Origin: Holothuria scabra | Taxonomy: Eukaryota; Echinodermata; Holothuroidea; Aspidochirotida; Holothuriidae | Length of the DNA: 64,000 bases | NCBI GenBank assembly: GCA_037179385.1 | Contig: CM074185.1 | Location: forward strand, 50,657,000-50,720,999 | Reading direction: 5' to 3' | Part shown: positions 24,499-35,541 of the stretch, piece by piece | How positions within the stretch are numbered: the first letter of the stretch is position 1 | Layout: every line of letters starts with the position of its first letter | Program-made: the position numbers and the translations under genes | The notes under the pieces: generated by a model | The model's database searches: none | The model's input: only the letters and a program-made list of their open reading frames with translations | What the model was told of the DNA's origin: nothing

Positions 24499-24749
24499 CC
24501 CTTTACCGTTGTGCTCCGATCGGGGCACATTTACGCGCCTCGGGAGTGGGCGGAAAAGCAGACGAAGCCCGCCCCGCATCGGCTTCCGTAGGCCATTGAC
24601 CCAGTGACCTTAAACTATTGTCTCTCTCGCTGTTGTGGCGGAATTTTCGGGTAGCTAATCGCAGTTTCCAGCTCCGCGTGAAACAGTAAAGATGTGTGAC
24701 AGCCGAGCTCTCTGCATGGGTCCAAAAGGACCCAAACAACGGTCAAGGG
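24499..24749. mobile_element. 251-bp TTAA-flanked MITE, copy 2 (piggyBac-like)
   Basis: It has the same length and orientation as 6657-6907 and is flanked by TTAA at 24495-24498 and 24750-24753. By hand alignment the copies differ at 17 of 251 positions with no insertion or deletion (about 93% identity). The ends are CCCTTTACCGTTGT and ACAACGGTCAAGGG. Confidence 0.88.
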
Positions 24750-25139
24750 TTAAAATGGTAATTTGCAAATGGGATTTTACCCCACCCCCTTCCTTTTTTT
24801 GTTTATCCAAATCAAAATTATAAATGTTCCATATGAATGAGCAAGGACAAACAGTGATGGACCTGCTTTTTGGCTTTTGATTAGAACTGCATGGATATGC
24901 ACACTCGTGGTAAATGCTACTTCTCGATCAGGCTGTGGCCAGCTTGCACATCACATGCATTAACCCTCCCATCATGGTTTATTCTAATGTACTGCATGGT
25001 TGATTGTTATTTTCTCTTTAATTACCCATCGAAATAAACATTTCAATTATAAAAATGTAGGATACCAAGCTATGCAGTTATGATGCATAGGGGGCTTAAA
25101 TGGGTTTAAAACTGTCCAAAAATGCTAGTCATGTTCAGG

Positions 25140-25375
25140 ACTTTGAGTGGCAGAGTGGTCTATTCCAGCTGCTGTGTGCCAATGTGTTTCACACATGGGG
25201 TCAAATCCTGATTGGTGTATGTGGGTTTTCCTCCGGGTTTTTCTCTGGCTTTTCTTCCACTTGACATCTAGAGGTTTTTCATAAAAATGAGTTGTCCATC
25301 CGAGGAAGTCAGTTGTGCGTCGGACTGAAGCACCTTCAGGTGGACCTTGCAGCTAACCAGCCGTCTTTTCCTTTT
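25140..25375 (+). repeat. tRNA-derived SINE, second family
   Basis: The head carries TGGCAGAGTGGTCTATTC (A-box-like) and, about 40 bp on, GGGGTCAAATCCTG (B-box-like). The body is GGGTTTTCCTCCGGGTTTTT and TCTCTGGCTTTTCTTCC, typical of tRNA-derived SINEs in marine animals. Only one clear copy is in the window. Confidence 0.55.
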
Positions 25376-26324
25376 TTTGCCATGTTTCATGTTCAGGATC
25401 AAGTTTTGCTCTTTACTTGCGTACTGTCTCAGAGTGCTATTCTTGAGCAGATGTATAAAAAGTTTTAATTTCCATGTATGCTCCAGGCTTACACTGATGA
25501 TTGCACTTCATGCACTTAGATTATCTTGCTGGCACTCTGCCCCTCCCAGATATTTTTTTCCTCCCAGTACCTATGTATGTTTTATATGTCCATGGTGGTA
25601 GCTGTTGTTTATGAAATGTGAAATCTGAGACTGTTTCACTTAATTTAATAGGATTAAGTAACTATTATTGTAAAGGTTAATTTTGTGTCCTATTTTATTC
25701 ACAAAGCAATCGTGACCAAAGTTTTCTCATTACAAGCACTCCTCTATCTTAGTAACACTTCAGCAAAAGTTACATTGTCTACCTATCAAGTATGACCTAT
25801 ATCCGTAGAATTATACAATTAATTCAGTGTTACCTGTACCTGTGCTTGTAGTTTTTGTGAAGATTTTTCAGGAAGCTCTAATTAATTAGGTAGCTTTTTT
25901 TCACACAGATGTGGTAGGATTGAATGAATAATCAGCATGGATTACAGTAACAGGATACTAAACACGTGACTAATTGTCAACTCTCTAAAAAATGTGCCAC
26001 ATTAAAATCAATCAACATGCAATTAATGTGAAGAAAATCTGGTAGATTTTTGTCATTGGTACATAAATTTTGAAACTGTTATGTACACCTCATTAGCGTT
26101 AAGGGAATTGGAAATGAAAAAAAAAAAATCACAGTACAGTACATAGTCTTTTTTAGTATTTATCAACACTTCAGTGTATGAAATGTGGTGTTACTTTTCA
26201 GTCTTTGTGCCTTGCAATGTTACAGTAGCTATACTGAAGATCTTAATGTGTGATATGGTACATGTATGCTAAAATTTGCAGTTGCAGAGACTCACGTAAA
26301 GGAATATTTTCATCATCCCAAACA

Positions 26325-26600
26325 GTGTCAATTCTCCCAACCTACTTCCTTCAAGCCCCTCCCACATTTACCTAAAACTCATCTGTATCCTGACACAATC
26401 CTAGTTTATTGCTTCATGGCTTGTCCCAGTGGCCATACAAGTCCATAATGTGTAATCAAGACACTCTCAGTGCCCATGCTGTGTAATCAAGACACTCTCA
26501 GTGCCCATGCTGTGTAATTTAGCTATGATGCATTGTTTGAATGTGGTGCCAATCAAAGAGCTGTACCAATTGAGAGTTTTGATATATGTATACTGAAACT
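26325..26600. repeat. Partial inverted copy of the 18308/28925 family with a 31-bp tandem duplication
   Basis: The words CAAGCCCCTCCCACA, GACACAATC and CCAATCAAAGAGCTG are the reverse complement of parts of 18308-18602. Inside, a 31-bp unit beginning TGTAATCAAGACACTCTCAG is repeated exactly at 26451 and 26482, with a third partial start at 26513. Confidence 0.6.
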
Positions 26601-27635
26601 GTAGTTAAGGGTGACGAATGACTGCGTTTAAAGATCTATGGAGGAAGGTGTTTTGGAGTTACTGTAACTAGTTAGATGATGTTTTGCAACACAGTTTTGT
26701 ACCGGGTGTGGGTGTGGCAGAAGCAAATCCATTGTGCTAATTTCAATGGGAGTATCTTTGAAAAAGGGTTAATTTTTTCACCACAACTTGTTTCCTCCAT
26801 TTTTGTCTGAGGCTGGTGAAAAACTTTGGGGCTTTGTAAGTCTGTAAATATGCTCTGTCTTGTAAACATTACCATGTATTACATTTCTTTTGTTTGTTTC
26901 TTAATATTACAATTGTTATCCTTGAGAACACATTATTTATCTTCAATTTACAATCAGTTTCTTTGTTGAAATCTTACTTCAATAAGAAAAAGGCTGTAAG
27001 TTTTTTTGTCCTGTGAAATATTTGGACTGTCTTCTGCATAAATCTTTAAAGGTCATTCTGATACCTGAAAAGTGCTCTATGAAGTGTTTTTTACTGCATT
27101 CCATGATGATTAACAGTGCCTTTGATATTTTTTCATTTTTGAATACATCAGAACTAGATAGTTCTCTTTGTCCTTCCAACGTTTGTATGTTAAATTGATT
27201 GATGGTTGATTTATACAAAGGACTGATGAGGAAGTTGATCTTGAGAAGGAAAAAAAATGAAAGAAAAAGAAAAAAAAAACACCAGTAGTAATTATTAAAC
27301 AAGCACATAAATAATTAAAACATGAAAAGTAAATTGACCATCCAAAATTGTGAGAAAGTGTCTGGTTTTCCTTGTGAAGAAATCCTTCAGGCTTCTGCCA
27401 TTTTTCATTAAGAAAATGTTTCAGTTTCAGCATTCAGTGAAAATTAATAGGGTGTGATGGTGCAGCTGGAAGGCAGTTGGGTAAACTTTGTGGCAGTATC
27501 ACATGATGATCCCTGATAACTTCAACTTCTGGTCTAACAATATATGAAAAGATCAGATACCTGCAGTAGGTATTAGAATTTCTAGCCTTGCCGCAGGTGT
27601 GTGTGTAATATGTACACCTTTTTTTACTTTGGTAG

Positions 27636-27776
27636 GAATTGACAAAAACAGTGTTCACTCTGTAGACTTCTCCTCTGGCTGGCAGATGTACTTTTTGACA
27701 GAGGAATACAAGCTGAGTGAGCAGATGAAATCTCATTTTATCCCTGCCAAGCAGTCAGATGGTCTCCTGATTAGAT
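27636..27776 (+). CDS. Weak candidate exon, unidentified protein
   Basis: A pyrimidine-rich acceptor (CCTTTTTTTACTTTGGTAG) precedes a frame reading IDKNSVHSVDFSSGWQMYF and then LTEEYKLSEQMKSHFIPAKQ, whose composition looks like protein. The frame stays open to a stop at about 27843, but no strong donor or polyadenylation signal is evident, so the end given is arbitrary. A minus-strand frame also covers this block. I do not recognise the sequence. Confidence 0.22.
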
Positions 27777-28593
27777 CAATACATTTTTATCTACAGTCCT
27801 CACACTCGTATAGCCTTTGTTTATCTTCACGTCTTTTTTATAGCTGATCAAGAAGTTGATACTGAATTAATTTATACCTGCCTATAAGAGTAAAGCGTCC
27901 ATAGAAGAGATATTTAAGACAAGGGTCAGCATGAGAAGAGAAACATGAAAAAGCTAGTTGAAGAATGGAAGGAAATGGCTGCAGGTGCTGTCAGCTGTTA
28001 AACATTTGTATTGTGATAGGTGTTTCATGGTATGCTTAGCTGTTTACAGTATCTGGGCCTCCTACAAGACCAAGTAAATGTTTTCCCCCTTTCTGGGGCA
28101 CCTTTCCCTAATTTACTACAGGTGACCTCCAGGCCAGTTAAAAGTGTCCTACTTTTTTAGTCGTAGCTGTCTTTGGAGATATTTTGGCTTAATGTTGATT
28201 GTTGAGTATGCAAATTTCATGGGAGTCCAGTATTGTTTGCTTCAGGCAGTGTGATCTCAACAATTCCTGCACTTTTCAAAAATCCCAGATCTGTTGTAAA
28301 ATTGTGTAGAGAGATGTTCTCCATCTCTTGTGACAACTTGCTCAATAAATTTGACTTTTTTGTTGCCAATACCAAAATGACTCTCTTTGAATCAAATCCC
28401 CTCCAAATATTTTGAAATTGAAGGAGTCACTTTCCTTTTCAAATTCTGAAACCTAGTGAAGTACAGTAACAACACTGAACATGGTAATCCTGCAACATCT
28501 TCAAACCAACTTCCTTTGCTTGCTCCTGATAACTTAGGCAAATTTGGGCAGTCAAGTGATATCAGTAGTCTGATTTTGGTTAGACATCACTGG

Positions 28594-28744
28594 GGTTCAT
28601 TACCTTTGGTCTTCCACTTTCCTTGCTTACCTGTATCATGGATGGTGGTACACTGAATTGTATTTATTTCCCTCAGTTTTACTGAATATGAGGGTTTGAA
28701 ATTCATGTGGACAATAAATGAAGACAATTTAAGGCTAATGGACC
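28594..28744 (-). repeat. 150-bp inverted-end repeat, copy 1
   Basis: On the minus strand this starts GGTCCATTAGCCTTAAAT, passes through CATGAATTTCAAACCCTCAT and CCATCCATGATACAGGTAAG, and ends CAAAGGTAATGAACC, an imperfect complement of its start. The other copy, in opposite orientation, is at 46672-46824. Confidence 0.6.
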
Positions 28745-28924
28745 TCACATCTTTACAAAAAAGGTGAACAAGTGATGCAAAGAAGAGGGCTTGAAATACT
28801 GGCACCAATGGCCAGGGCTATCGGGCCTTTCATGATGGCCGTTACCCCCTCAAAGTGCCCCATTGAAATAACACATACCAATTGCCATTTTTCTCATTTT
28901 GGCTATACCCCCTTTTTAAATCTT

Positions 28925-29264
28925 ATAAGGGCCAAACCTCTAACCCCAAACTACAATTTTGGTACCCAGGTACCAAAATTCTCAATTGGCTCAGCTCTTT
29001 GATTGACAGCTAATTCAAACAATGCAGAGTGCCAAAGCGTATATTACACAGCATGAATGGTACTGAGAGTGTTTTGATTATATAAATTGAGTTTTTCTTT
29101 ACTCAACTTGAAGCAATAAACTGAGATTGTGTCTGGATGAGGAGGAATTTCAGACAATTGTGGGAGGGGCTTCAGCGTGCTTAAACCTAAAGCTTTAGTA
29201 AAATGGGGGCTTCAGTAAGAAGGTTAGGAGAATTGGTACTGTTTGGGGTGAGAGAACTGGGCCT
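28925..29264. mobile_element. TTAA-type MITE, GGCCCAATTC/CCCCAAAC family, copy 2
   Basis: It shares CTCAATTGGCTCAGCTCTTT, GATTGACAGCTAATTCAAAC and AATTTCAGACAATTGTGGGA with 18308-18602, in the same orientation. The right end GGGCC is followed by TTTAA; the left junction has decayed to TTATAA. About 40 bp near 29175-29215 are extra relative to copy 1. Confidence 0.7.
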
Positions 29265-29269
29265 TTAAA

Positions 29270-30415
29270 AACAGTATTACAGACTTACATGTAGTAATAC
29301 TAATTTCCCCCCTTCAAACCCATATGCACCCATCCATGGGAGACATCCGTGAGAGTCATGAGAGACAAAAGAAAAAACAAGTTAACAAAAGTAAATTAGT
29401 CTCTACCTATATAAATAGTAATTTTATTTCTATTTGACATGAGAGATGATTAGTACTGTGGTTTTATGCACACGTGCTCAAGGTAACAGATTTAGTACGA
29501 GAACACAGGTTTGTAACAAGGTGTTGGTGTTTAAATTTCTGTCCACCTCTGATGGCAGTATCTGCAGTTTTTAACACCATGTGTATGGTTATCAAATGAT
29601 ATCATGCTATTCATGGAGTTACATGACCAGTACCTTAGGCCCATGCACTTGGGACTCATTAGACAGGCCCCAGTACTACACTTACCCCTACTAACTACAG
29701 TGCAGTACCACCATATGAAAGTGCCATATACCCATTGGGATATGCACCTCCATAGGTAAACATGCTGGAGGGTGTGGGGAGATCAAGGCTAAGGCAATCA
29801 GCTATATCTAAGAGAAAGCAACCATTCATAGCTGCAGAGTGTCCATGCACATTATATTCCTCCCTCATAGAAAAATTTGCAGAAAAAATTTACATCTTTG
29901 TGCAATCTCTTGGACTTTTCCAGTTGCCTGTAGCATTATAAACTTTGTTGTTTTGGTTAATGTTGTTAGTTATAAGGGTTTGGTGGTGGCATTATGATAC
30001 TAACCCCATTATGATACCAATCCCAGGTCTTATACATTGGTGTCAGTTAAAGCCCAACCAAGCCTGACTCACATGACTATGAACGTTTTTGTGCTGTTGT
30101 AAGGAATTATGGGTGCACGGTAGCTAGTTCTGCATTGTTGGTAAAGCATTTATGTTATAAGCTGTAGTGATATATTATTTATTATTAAATGTATGAAAAT
30201 CAAAATTCCCTGCAAATATTTTACCTCATCTCCATGGTAGCATAACCTTATCAACTTCATTCCTAGCATGATAGAACTCACAGCATGTACGTGGGAAAAC
30301 ATGGTGTTGACCCACCTGGGGTTTGTCTTGTGGTAAACATAGCATAACACCCAGTGTTGTGAGTATGTGAGACCAAGCCTTTGGGCATTATTTTACTTAA
30401 GAAATTTTGATGATG
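29270..30415. other. Non-coding stretch, no gene recognised
   Basis: AT-rich sequence with only short, interrupted frames. No splice-supported exon and no repeat ends were recognised. Confidence 0.35.
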
Positions 30416-30419
30416 GGTG

Positions 30420-30808
30420 CAGGGCTCGATTTTTGTGGTTGTCCAATTGTCTGGGACAACTAAAATTCTGTACGGACAACCAAAAGTTGCAAGTTGGTTG
30501 TCCAATGGACAACCATTTTTCTCTCACAGTGAGTTGTTCTCAACAGCATCCTTTTTTGTTGATTGAAGAAGTATACTGCTGGCTAATCAACTCTTTCAAC
30601 TTTTTTCATCGTACAATTTTAGACTTTTTATATCCTTTATTAATTTTTTTATTCTTTAAGACAAATAATAGGTAAACCTAATTACTGTTTTGTACTTTAA
30701 TTGTGGGCAAAATGTTTCAGACAACCAAATTTTCTGTTGGACAGTTAAAAAAAAAATGAATTGGTTGCCCAAAGGACAATCATAAATTTTTCTGAAAATT
30801 GAGACCTG
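30420..30808. mobile_element. GGTTGTCC-rich inverted-repeat element, copy 2
   Basis: Starts CAGGGCTCGATTTTTGTGG and ends TTTTTCTGAAAATTGAGACCTG, flanked by TGGGTG on both sides. It lies in the opposite orientation to the 20382 copy, which is visible from the order of CGGACAACCAAAAG and the ATGGACAACCATTTTTCT core. Confidence 0.72.
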
Positions 30809-31820
30809 TGGGTGCTTCTCTTATATTATACCTGTATTATGGTACAGTTTTATGTTATCTTTGAATGCTAATGAAAAATATTATCGTAAGTGAGAGTCTA
30901 ACATGTACAGTAAGTTTCAGTAACACTATTAGCTAAATTACAGTTGCCTAGAGATACTTTACGCGTTTGTAACTTTGTCATCAAAGGTAGGTGACCTTCA
31001 CTCCTACATCCCTAACAAATGAAAGCAAATCAAATGCATCATTAGAAGCTTAATACCCACTCAGTGGTGGCTAATGCAGTCACAAGAGCACTACTTAAAA
31101 TTTTAAATGCTAGCTGTAAAGAGCAAGTCACAGAGCCCACAGACTCTTACATAAGATAAATTTCAGTCACGTCTTGCATTTAATGAAATGTTTGTTAAGG
31201 AAGGATTGTTGGTTTATAAGTTCAAATTTTCATTGATTTAGAGTGGGGTCTTATGTCAGATTAATATTTAAAAATGCTGTGATTTTTTTTATTTTAGCAG
31301 TAGTCTGTTGAGTATTTTGGACAATTTCATTGGACAGTCTTGAAGGATTTCCAACTTTTATATTATTACTAGATATTGTGAATATACTGAAATGGATGTC
31401 TGCAAAGTTTGAGTATCAAATAATTGCCTTAATTTGGGGTGCCCTTTACATGACTTAAAAATAAGAGGCATGAAAGTGTAGATTATAACCAAAGCCTTCA
31501 CACCAATATGCTTATTGCTTTCACTGATGTAATATAGCTGCAGGCTGTACTAAGTAGTGCATTTATGTTTGCAAATGACTATAGATTCATGACCGTATAA
31601 TTAAAGTAGAATTACAATGACAGAAACAAAAACCTCTCATTTTTACACAGATTGTAGTTCAATTGTTACTTAACAACATCCTTTTTGATTTTTGTAAATA
31701 ACTCCTCACAAAGTCACAAACGAAGGGAATAAAAACGTGGGTTTTCTCCTACTCAACACAACCGAATTCACTCAATTTGAGAACACCGATATGACCTCGA
31801 ATAGCACACGGGTCAGTGCG

Positions 31821-31828
31821 TGACGTCA
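31821..31828. promoter_or_regulatory. CRE octamer TGACGTCA in the left inverted repeat
   Basis: A perfect palindromic CREB/ATF-type octamer, mirrored by the one at 34360-34367. It lies 450 bp upstream of the first exon-like block and could belong to an element-encoded promoter. No binding evidence beyond the motif. Confidence 0.45.
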
Positions 31829-32270
31829 TTGTGAAGAGTCGAGCTCTCTGCCTGTTGGTGCAAAGAATTGTACACATCTGTGTTGAGTTACTACGATCAC
31901 TGTGCAAGATTTCAGGTGACTTCGAATCAATGTCCAGGCTGTTGGCAACCCGCGGGTTGCGGGCGAATTATGAAAATCATGTTATTCATGTTCATATCAA
32001 AATCTGCAAATATAGGCTACCTCTTGGCAACGATAATACCACTTTCACCTTTTCGGTTCCAATACCGCTAGCTAGATAATGCAAGTCCCTGCAGGCTGGG
32101 GCAGTTCGCCAATACCTCAGTTTCACAACCAGTTAAGCTTCACGGGTTATGGGAGCTACTTTCTGTAGAATGTTCGCAAATGTCGACTTAGACTAATTAG
32201 GCCTAATTTATCAATTGAATGAGAAGAACACATTGAGAACAGTGCCCTGCCTGCTTGGTTCGTTCACACA

Positions 32271-32356
32271 ATGGCTACCGGAAATCACACAAGTGGCCTG
32301 AGTTACAGTGAACGAAATCGTGACAGTCACGTCAACTTACCACATATCCGAGAAAG
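32271..32356 (+). CDS. Candidate first coding exon of the gene inside the TTAA element
   Basis: The context CACACAATGGCT is a reasonable start. Twenty-eight codons follow (MATGNHTSGLSYSERNRDSH, then VNLPHIRE), ending in a split codon AG before the donor GAAAG|GTATTA. The donor phase (2) is compatible with the acceptor at 32734, so the split codon would be completed by A to give Arg and the next block would be read in frame. The peptide is polar and has no family signature that I know. The donor is not a strong one, and translation could instead begin at the ATG at 32736, leaving this block as an accidental frame. Confidence 0.35.
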
Positions 32357-32734
32357 GTATTAAACCCATATAAACATCCAGAAAACAAAAAACCAAACGA
32401 AATAGAAAACCCTTTCAATCCATAACAAAGTGAATAAACTTCCATAGTCCCTGGAGAAGGCTACGAGAAAACAACTGTGATGATCCAATACACAAAAGCA
32501 TACAAGTAGGCAATGCAAGCTACGCTGTTTTACTGCAGTGATGTCCCGCTTGTACGGTCCCGATATTTCGGTAACAGTGCTAATTATACTGCGTGCTAAG
32601 TTTCACTGAAGTCATAACCCTGAAAATGAAAATTAAAACGGGAAACAAAACAAGCTCACCAAGTGTTTGGATAGTCCCGTATATATAGGAGAACTCACCT
32701 TCAAGTCTGCCAACCATCGACATTCCGCGGTCAG

Positions 32735-33041
32735 AATGGCCTCCAACCAACCAGACCCCGAGGTCGAAGAAGAACCAGCTGAGGGATATGTTGAATTAGA
32801 ATGTGTGGATTCTCCATTTAGTGATTCATCATCATCTTCAGAGGAAATTTGATGAATCAGAAAATGATGAATATGATGACATTGATCTTGAGGGAGGAGA
32901 GGATGGAGCGGAAGGTCATGTACCCAGAATGGGAGTTAACCCTTACATGTTTGAACCTGTCCTTGCTGAAGGAGCTCAACCCAGAGAAGAACAACCTGCC
33001 GCGAACCCTGCCAATCAGGGCCGTCTCCAAGTTCTAGACTG
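32735..33041 (+). pseudogene. P2X7-C-like acidic leader exon, frameshifted
   Basis: The acceptor CCGCGGTCAG lies just before an ATG at 32736. The first 37 codons are acidic (MASNQPDPEVEEEPAEGYVE, later DSPFSDSSSSSEE), then a stop at 32850-32852. Moving on by one base at about 32845 restores an open frame with DESENDEYDDIDLEGGEDG, the motif GVNPYMFEPV, and RLQVLDW at the donor TG|GTTCGT. Invertebrate and fish proteins with the P2X7-type intracellular cysteine domain commonly carry a PYMFEP or PYMYEP motif after an acidic run, followed by a Trp-Cys start of the zinc-binding part. The split Trp codon at the splice site fits that, but the cysteine exons were not found before the element ends. A sequencing indel could mimic the frameshift. 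Confidence 0.55.
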
Positions 33042-34350
33042 GTTCGTTTTCCTTTCTTATCTCTCTCTCTCTCTCCTTTTTTTAATTTTAAGTAAAATAT
33101 ATACTGTACGTAGGTACTTAGAAGAGTCTGTGTATGATGAATGAAGTTCAAAAAAGTTTCTTGTTCTCTGTGAAAGGCGCGCTTTGAAATTCGTATAGGC
33201 TACGAAAACGTTTAATAAGTGTTGTACGTAGTGGATGGAATGAAGAAGAGACACCCATTTAATCCCCTAAAAATCACTTTTAATCACTTCTCACTGGTCA
33301 AATTGTAAGAGAGCGGTATCGGCAATGTTCTACACGGTAGTCACCCCCTCCCCTCCCGGGCTAGGTTTTAGGGATGTAATTGTTTGAAACCGTATTGAGA
33401 GAGTATTTTCCGAGCATATGTGGCCTCACCACTATAAGAATACACAAAATTTCGAAGGGGGGGGGGTTGTGTTAAAACTTATGAGGGTGGCACCACTAAC
33501 CACCCGACATGCACCTTCCCCTCACCAAACCCGCCCTTCCTCTTAACCTCCCTAATGTGTGATAACATTTTTCAGACATCTAAAGGAGTTTAATTTCTTC
33601 CTATCATCATTATCCTTTAGTGAAGGGGTCTGTTATGTCCATTTGTTTGCAGCTTTTCTTTTCCCATTTCATAGCTACATTTGACAGTAGAAATTTTAGC
33701 TCAAAACCTTTTCCCACTATGATATGGGTATTGGCACCGGTGAGGCTAAGGAAGAAGGCTCAAGGAGTTCGTGTAAAAGTAAATTTGGGCGGAGGGCGTG
33801 AGAAATGGTGAGTTGTGACTGTCCGAAAGACCATAGCGGAGCGCTTCCACCCCATCAGTTGGCAGGGAGCGTTGAGAAAATATTGGAAAATCGCGACCCC
33901 TTGCTGGAAATGGCATTTCCTAGGCTTGTTAGTAGAATCTAAACCTTCGATAGTCGCCTGATCAGCTTTTTTCAATAGAAGTTTCATTCTAGTAAAAACT
34001 GAGTAAATTGTAAAATGATGAGGAAATTACGAGATATACCACTGCCAAGTTGGGGAAATGGAAAGTAATAACTGGAAATGAGCCTGTATGCACGGTTGTA
34101 CATAAATTAACACTAAGCTCAGCGAGGATCCGCACTTGTTCTGGTGCATCCCCCAACAACGCAATTTCTTGGCATTTTGCGTCAATTCGTAGTTCTAGTC
34201 CAACAGCGAAACCTTTTTGGTTTGATGTGATTCACGTTGCATGCTGTACTGTACATCCACAACTAACGCTAGCTTGCATATACTTTGCACGTGTGTATGT
34301 ATACACTGCACTTCACCATGTAAACAAGCTTAGGTCACGATAAGAACGAG
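33042..34350. other. Remainder of the TTAA element, no further exon found
   Basis: Contains a short CT-repeat (33059-33077), several C-rich and G-rich patches and short frames only. A Cys-rich exon continuing the P2X7-like domain, or a DDE transposase, was looked for and not seen. Confidence 0.4.
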
Positions 34351-34359
34351 TCTTCACAG

Positions 34360-34367
34360 TGACGTCA
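34360..34367. promoter_or_regulatory. CRE octamer TGACGTCA in the right inverted repeat
   Basis: Mirror partner of the site at 31821-31828, followed by CGGGTCAACTTGG and an E-box CACGTG at about 34383. Its symmetric position supports inheritance as part of the terminal inverted repeat. Confidence 0.45.
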
Positions 34368-35218
34368 CGGGTCAACTTGGAACACGTGACCACTGCAGTT
34401 CTTTCCGTGAAATGTTCGATTTCTATCATGAAAAATGGGCTGTTTTATCCCCAAATTAATACCATTTCCTGTCATTAGTTTTACTTCATATTTGGCACAC
34501 TTCAAAAGTAAGCCTTAAGGAATACTGGAGAGAAAACTTGGGCTGTTTTCTTTGATGGCAAATGCCATTGTAATTCTACTTTAAGATGCGAACTATATGC
34601 ATGCCAGCAGAAATGTGCATATAAACCTGCTCCAAATGAAAGCATGTAGGCCCATAGACAAATTGACAATTAATAAAATAAATCAATTAAAGGGTTGAGT
34701 GATATATCCCCCATACACAGGCTATATCTTTTTATGTTCCTGAGATTGCCTCGTCTGTCTACCAGCCAATATAAAGTTATGTTGCTCAAAGCTTTCAGTG
34801 TGTTATGAGCTGTATAGGTACATTTACAGGCCTTGTGAAAATTGAATGAGGACAATGTCTTCTGACAAGCTGTATGAGGCTGAGGAATTACCCATAGGGG
34901 TGCACTGCAGGTGGGTCTGTAGATTCACATCTTGGAAAGGAAGTAATCAAATTAGTATGTAGTCAGTTGTATCTGATAATCACTTGGTGGTTGAGATTTA
35001 AAGAGAAGTTAAAGGTTTGTAGGCTGGAAGGTTATAATTTCTGTATTGAATTAGTTTTGCATGACTGAAGTTTTTTATCCTACAGTAGGCTGTATGTTAT
35101 GTTACCATTTGAATCAAAATACCAATTGCTTAACATTATTTTTGAAGGTTTGAATGCATTGGAAACAAGGACCATATTTTGGCGCAATGTACACTATACT
35201 GTACTTGGGAACTTCCCC

Positions 35219-35276
35219 CTCCCCCCCCCCAAAAAAAAAACAAAAAATAATAATAATAATAATTTGAGTGGTACAA
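35219..35276. repeat. Simple repeats: C-run, A-run and (AAT)n
   Basis: Low-complexity tract with a run of Cs, a run of As and about six AAT units. Confidence 0.9.
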
Positions 35277-35541
35277 AAATGAATCATTGCTTAATCTACT
35301 AGTCAACTCTCACCATGAACTACAAATTGTACACATTTATAATTAATCTGGGCTGAGAAGTGAGGGCAGTAGACAGTGCTTGGTAGTGAACAGGTTAAGT
35401 GAATTCTACAAAGTCTCAAATAAATTTTTCATTAGCTGTATACCCTGTGAAGATGGTTGGAGACCATTAAAACACATCTGATTCTCAAACTGCATTTGAA
35501 TCATACATGATATGTATCCAGATTTTTACAAAATGGATTAA

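Larger units (their letters stand above)
31605..34580. mobile_element. 2.98-kb TTAA-flanked transposon with long inverted repeats and a P2X7-like exon
   Basis: TTAA at 31601-31604 and 34581-34584 brackets this unit. The first bases AGTAGAATTACAATG are exactly the complement of the last. Inverted similarity continues in patches for at least 240 bp: TGACGTCA followed by .TTGTGAAGAGTCG on the left mirrors TGACGTCACTGTGAAGACTCG on the right, with the octamer 216 bp from one end and 213 bp from the other. The interior is CpG-rich relative to the window and holds exon-like blocks at 32271-32356 and 32735-33041. No transposase motif was found, so the copy may be deleted or non-autonomous. TTAA targets are known for piggyBac and Kolobok; the ends seen here resemble Kolobok-type elements more, by inference. 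Confidence 0.78.

Noticed and set aside
24503..24739. Minus-strand 78-codon frame shared by both 251-bp TTAA elements
   Set aside because: The two translations differ at about 11 of 77 residues while the DNA differs at 17 positions, so most changes alter the protein. That is no sign of purifying selection, and the element is too small to encode a transposase.
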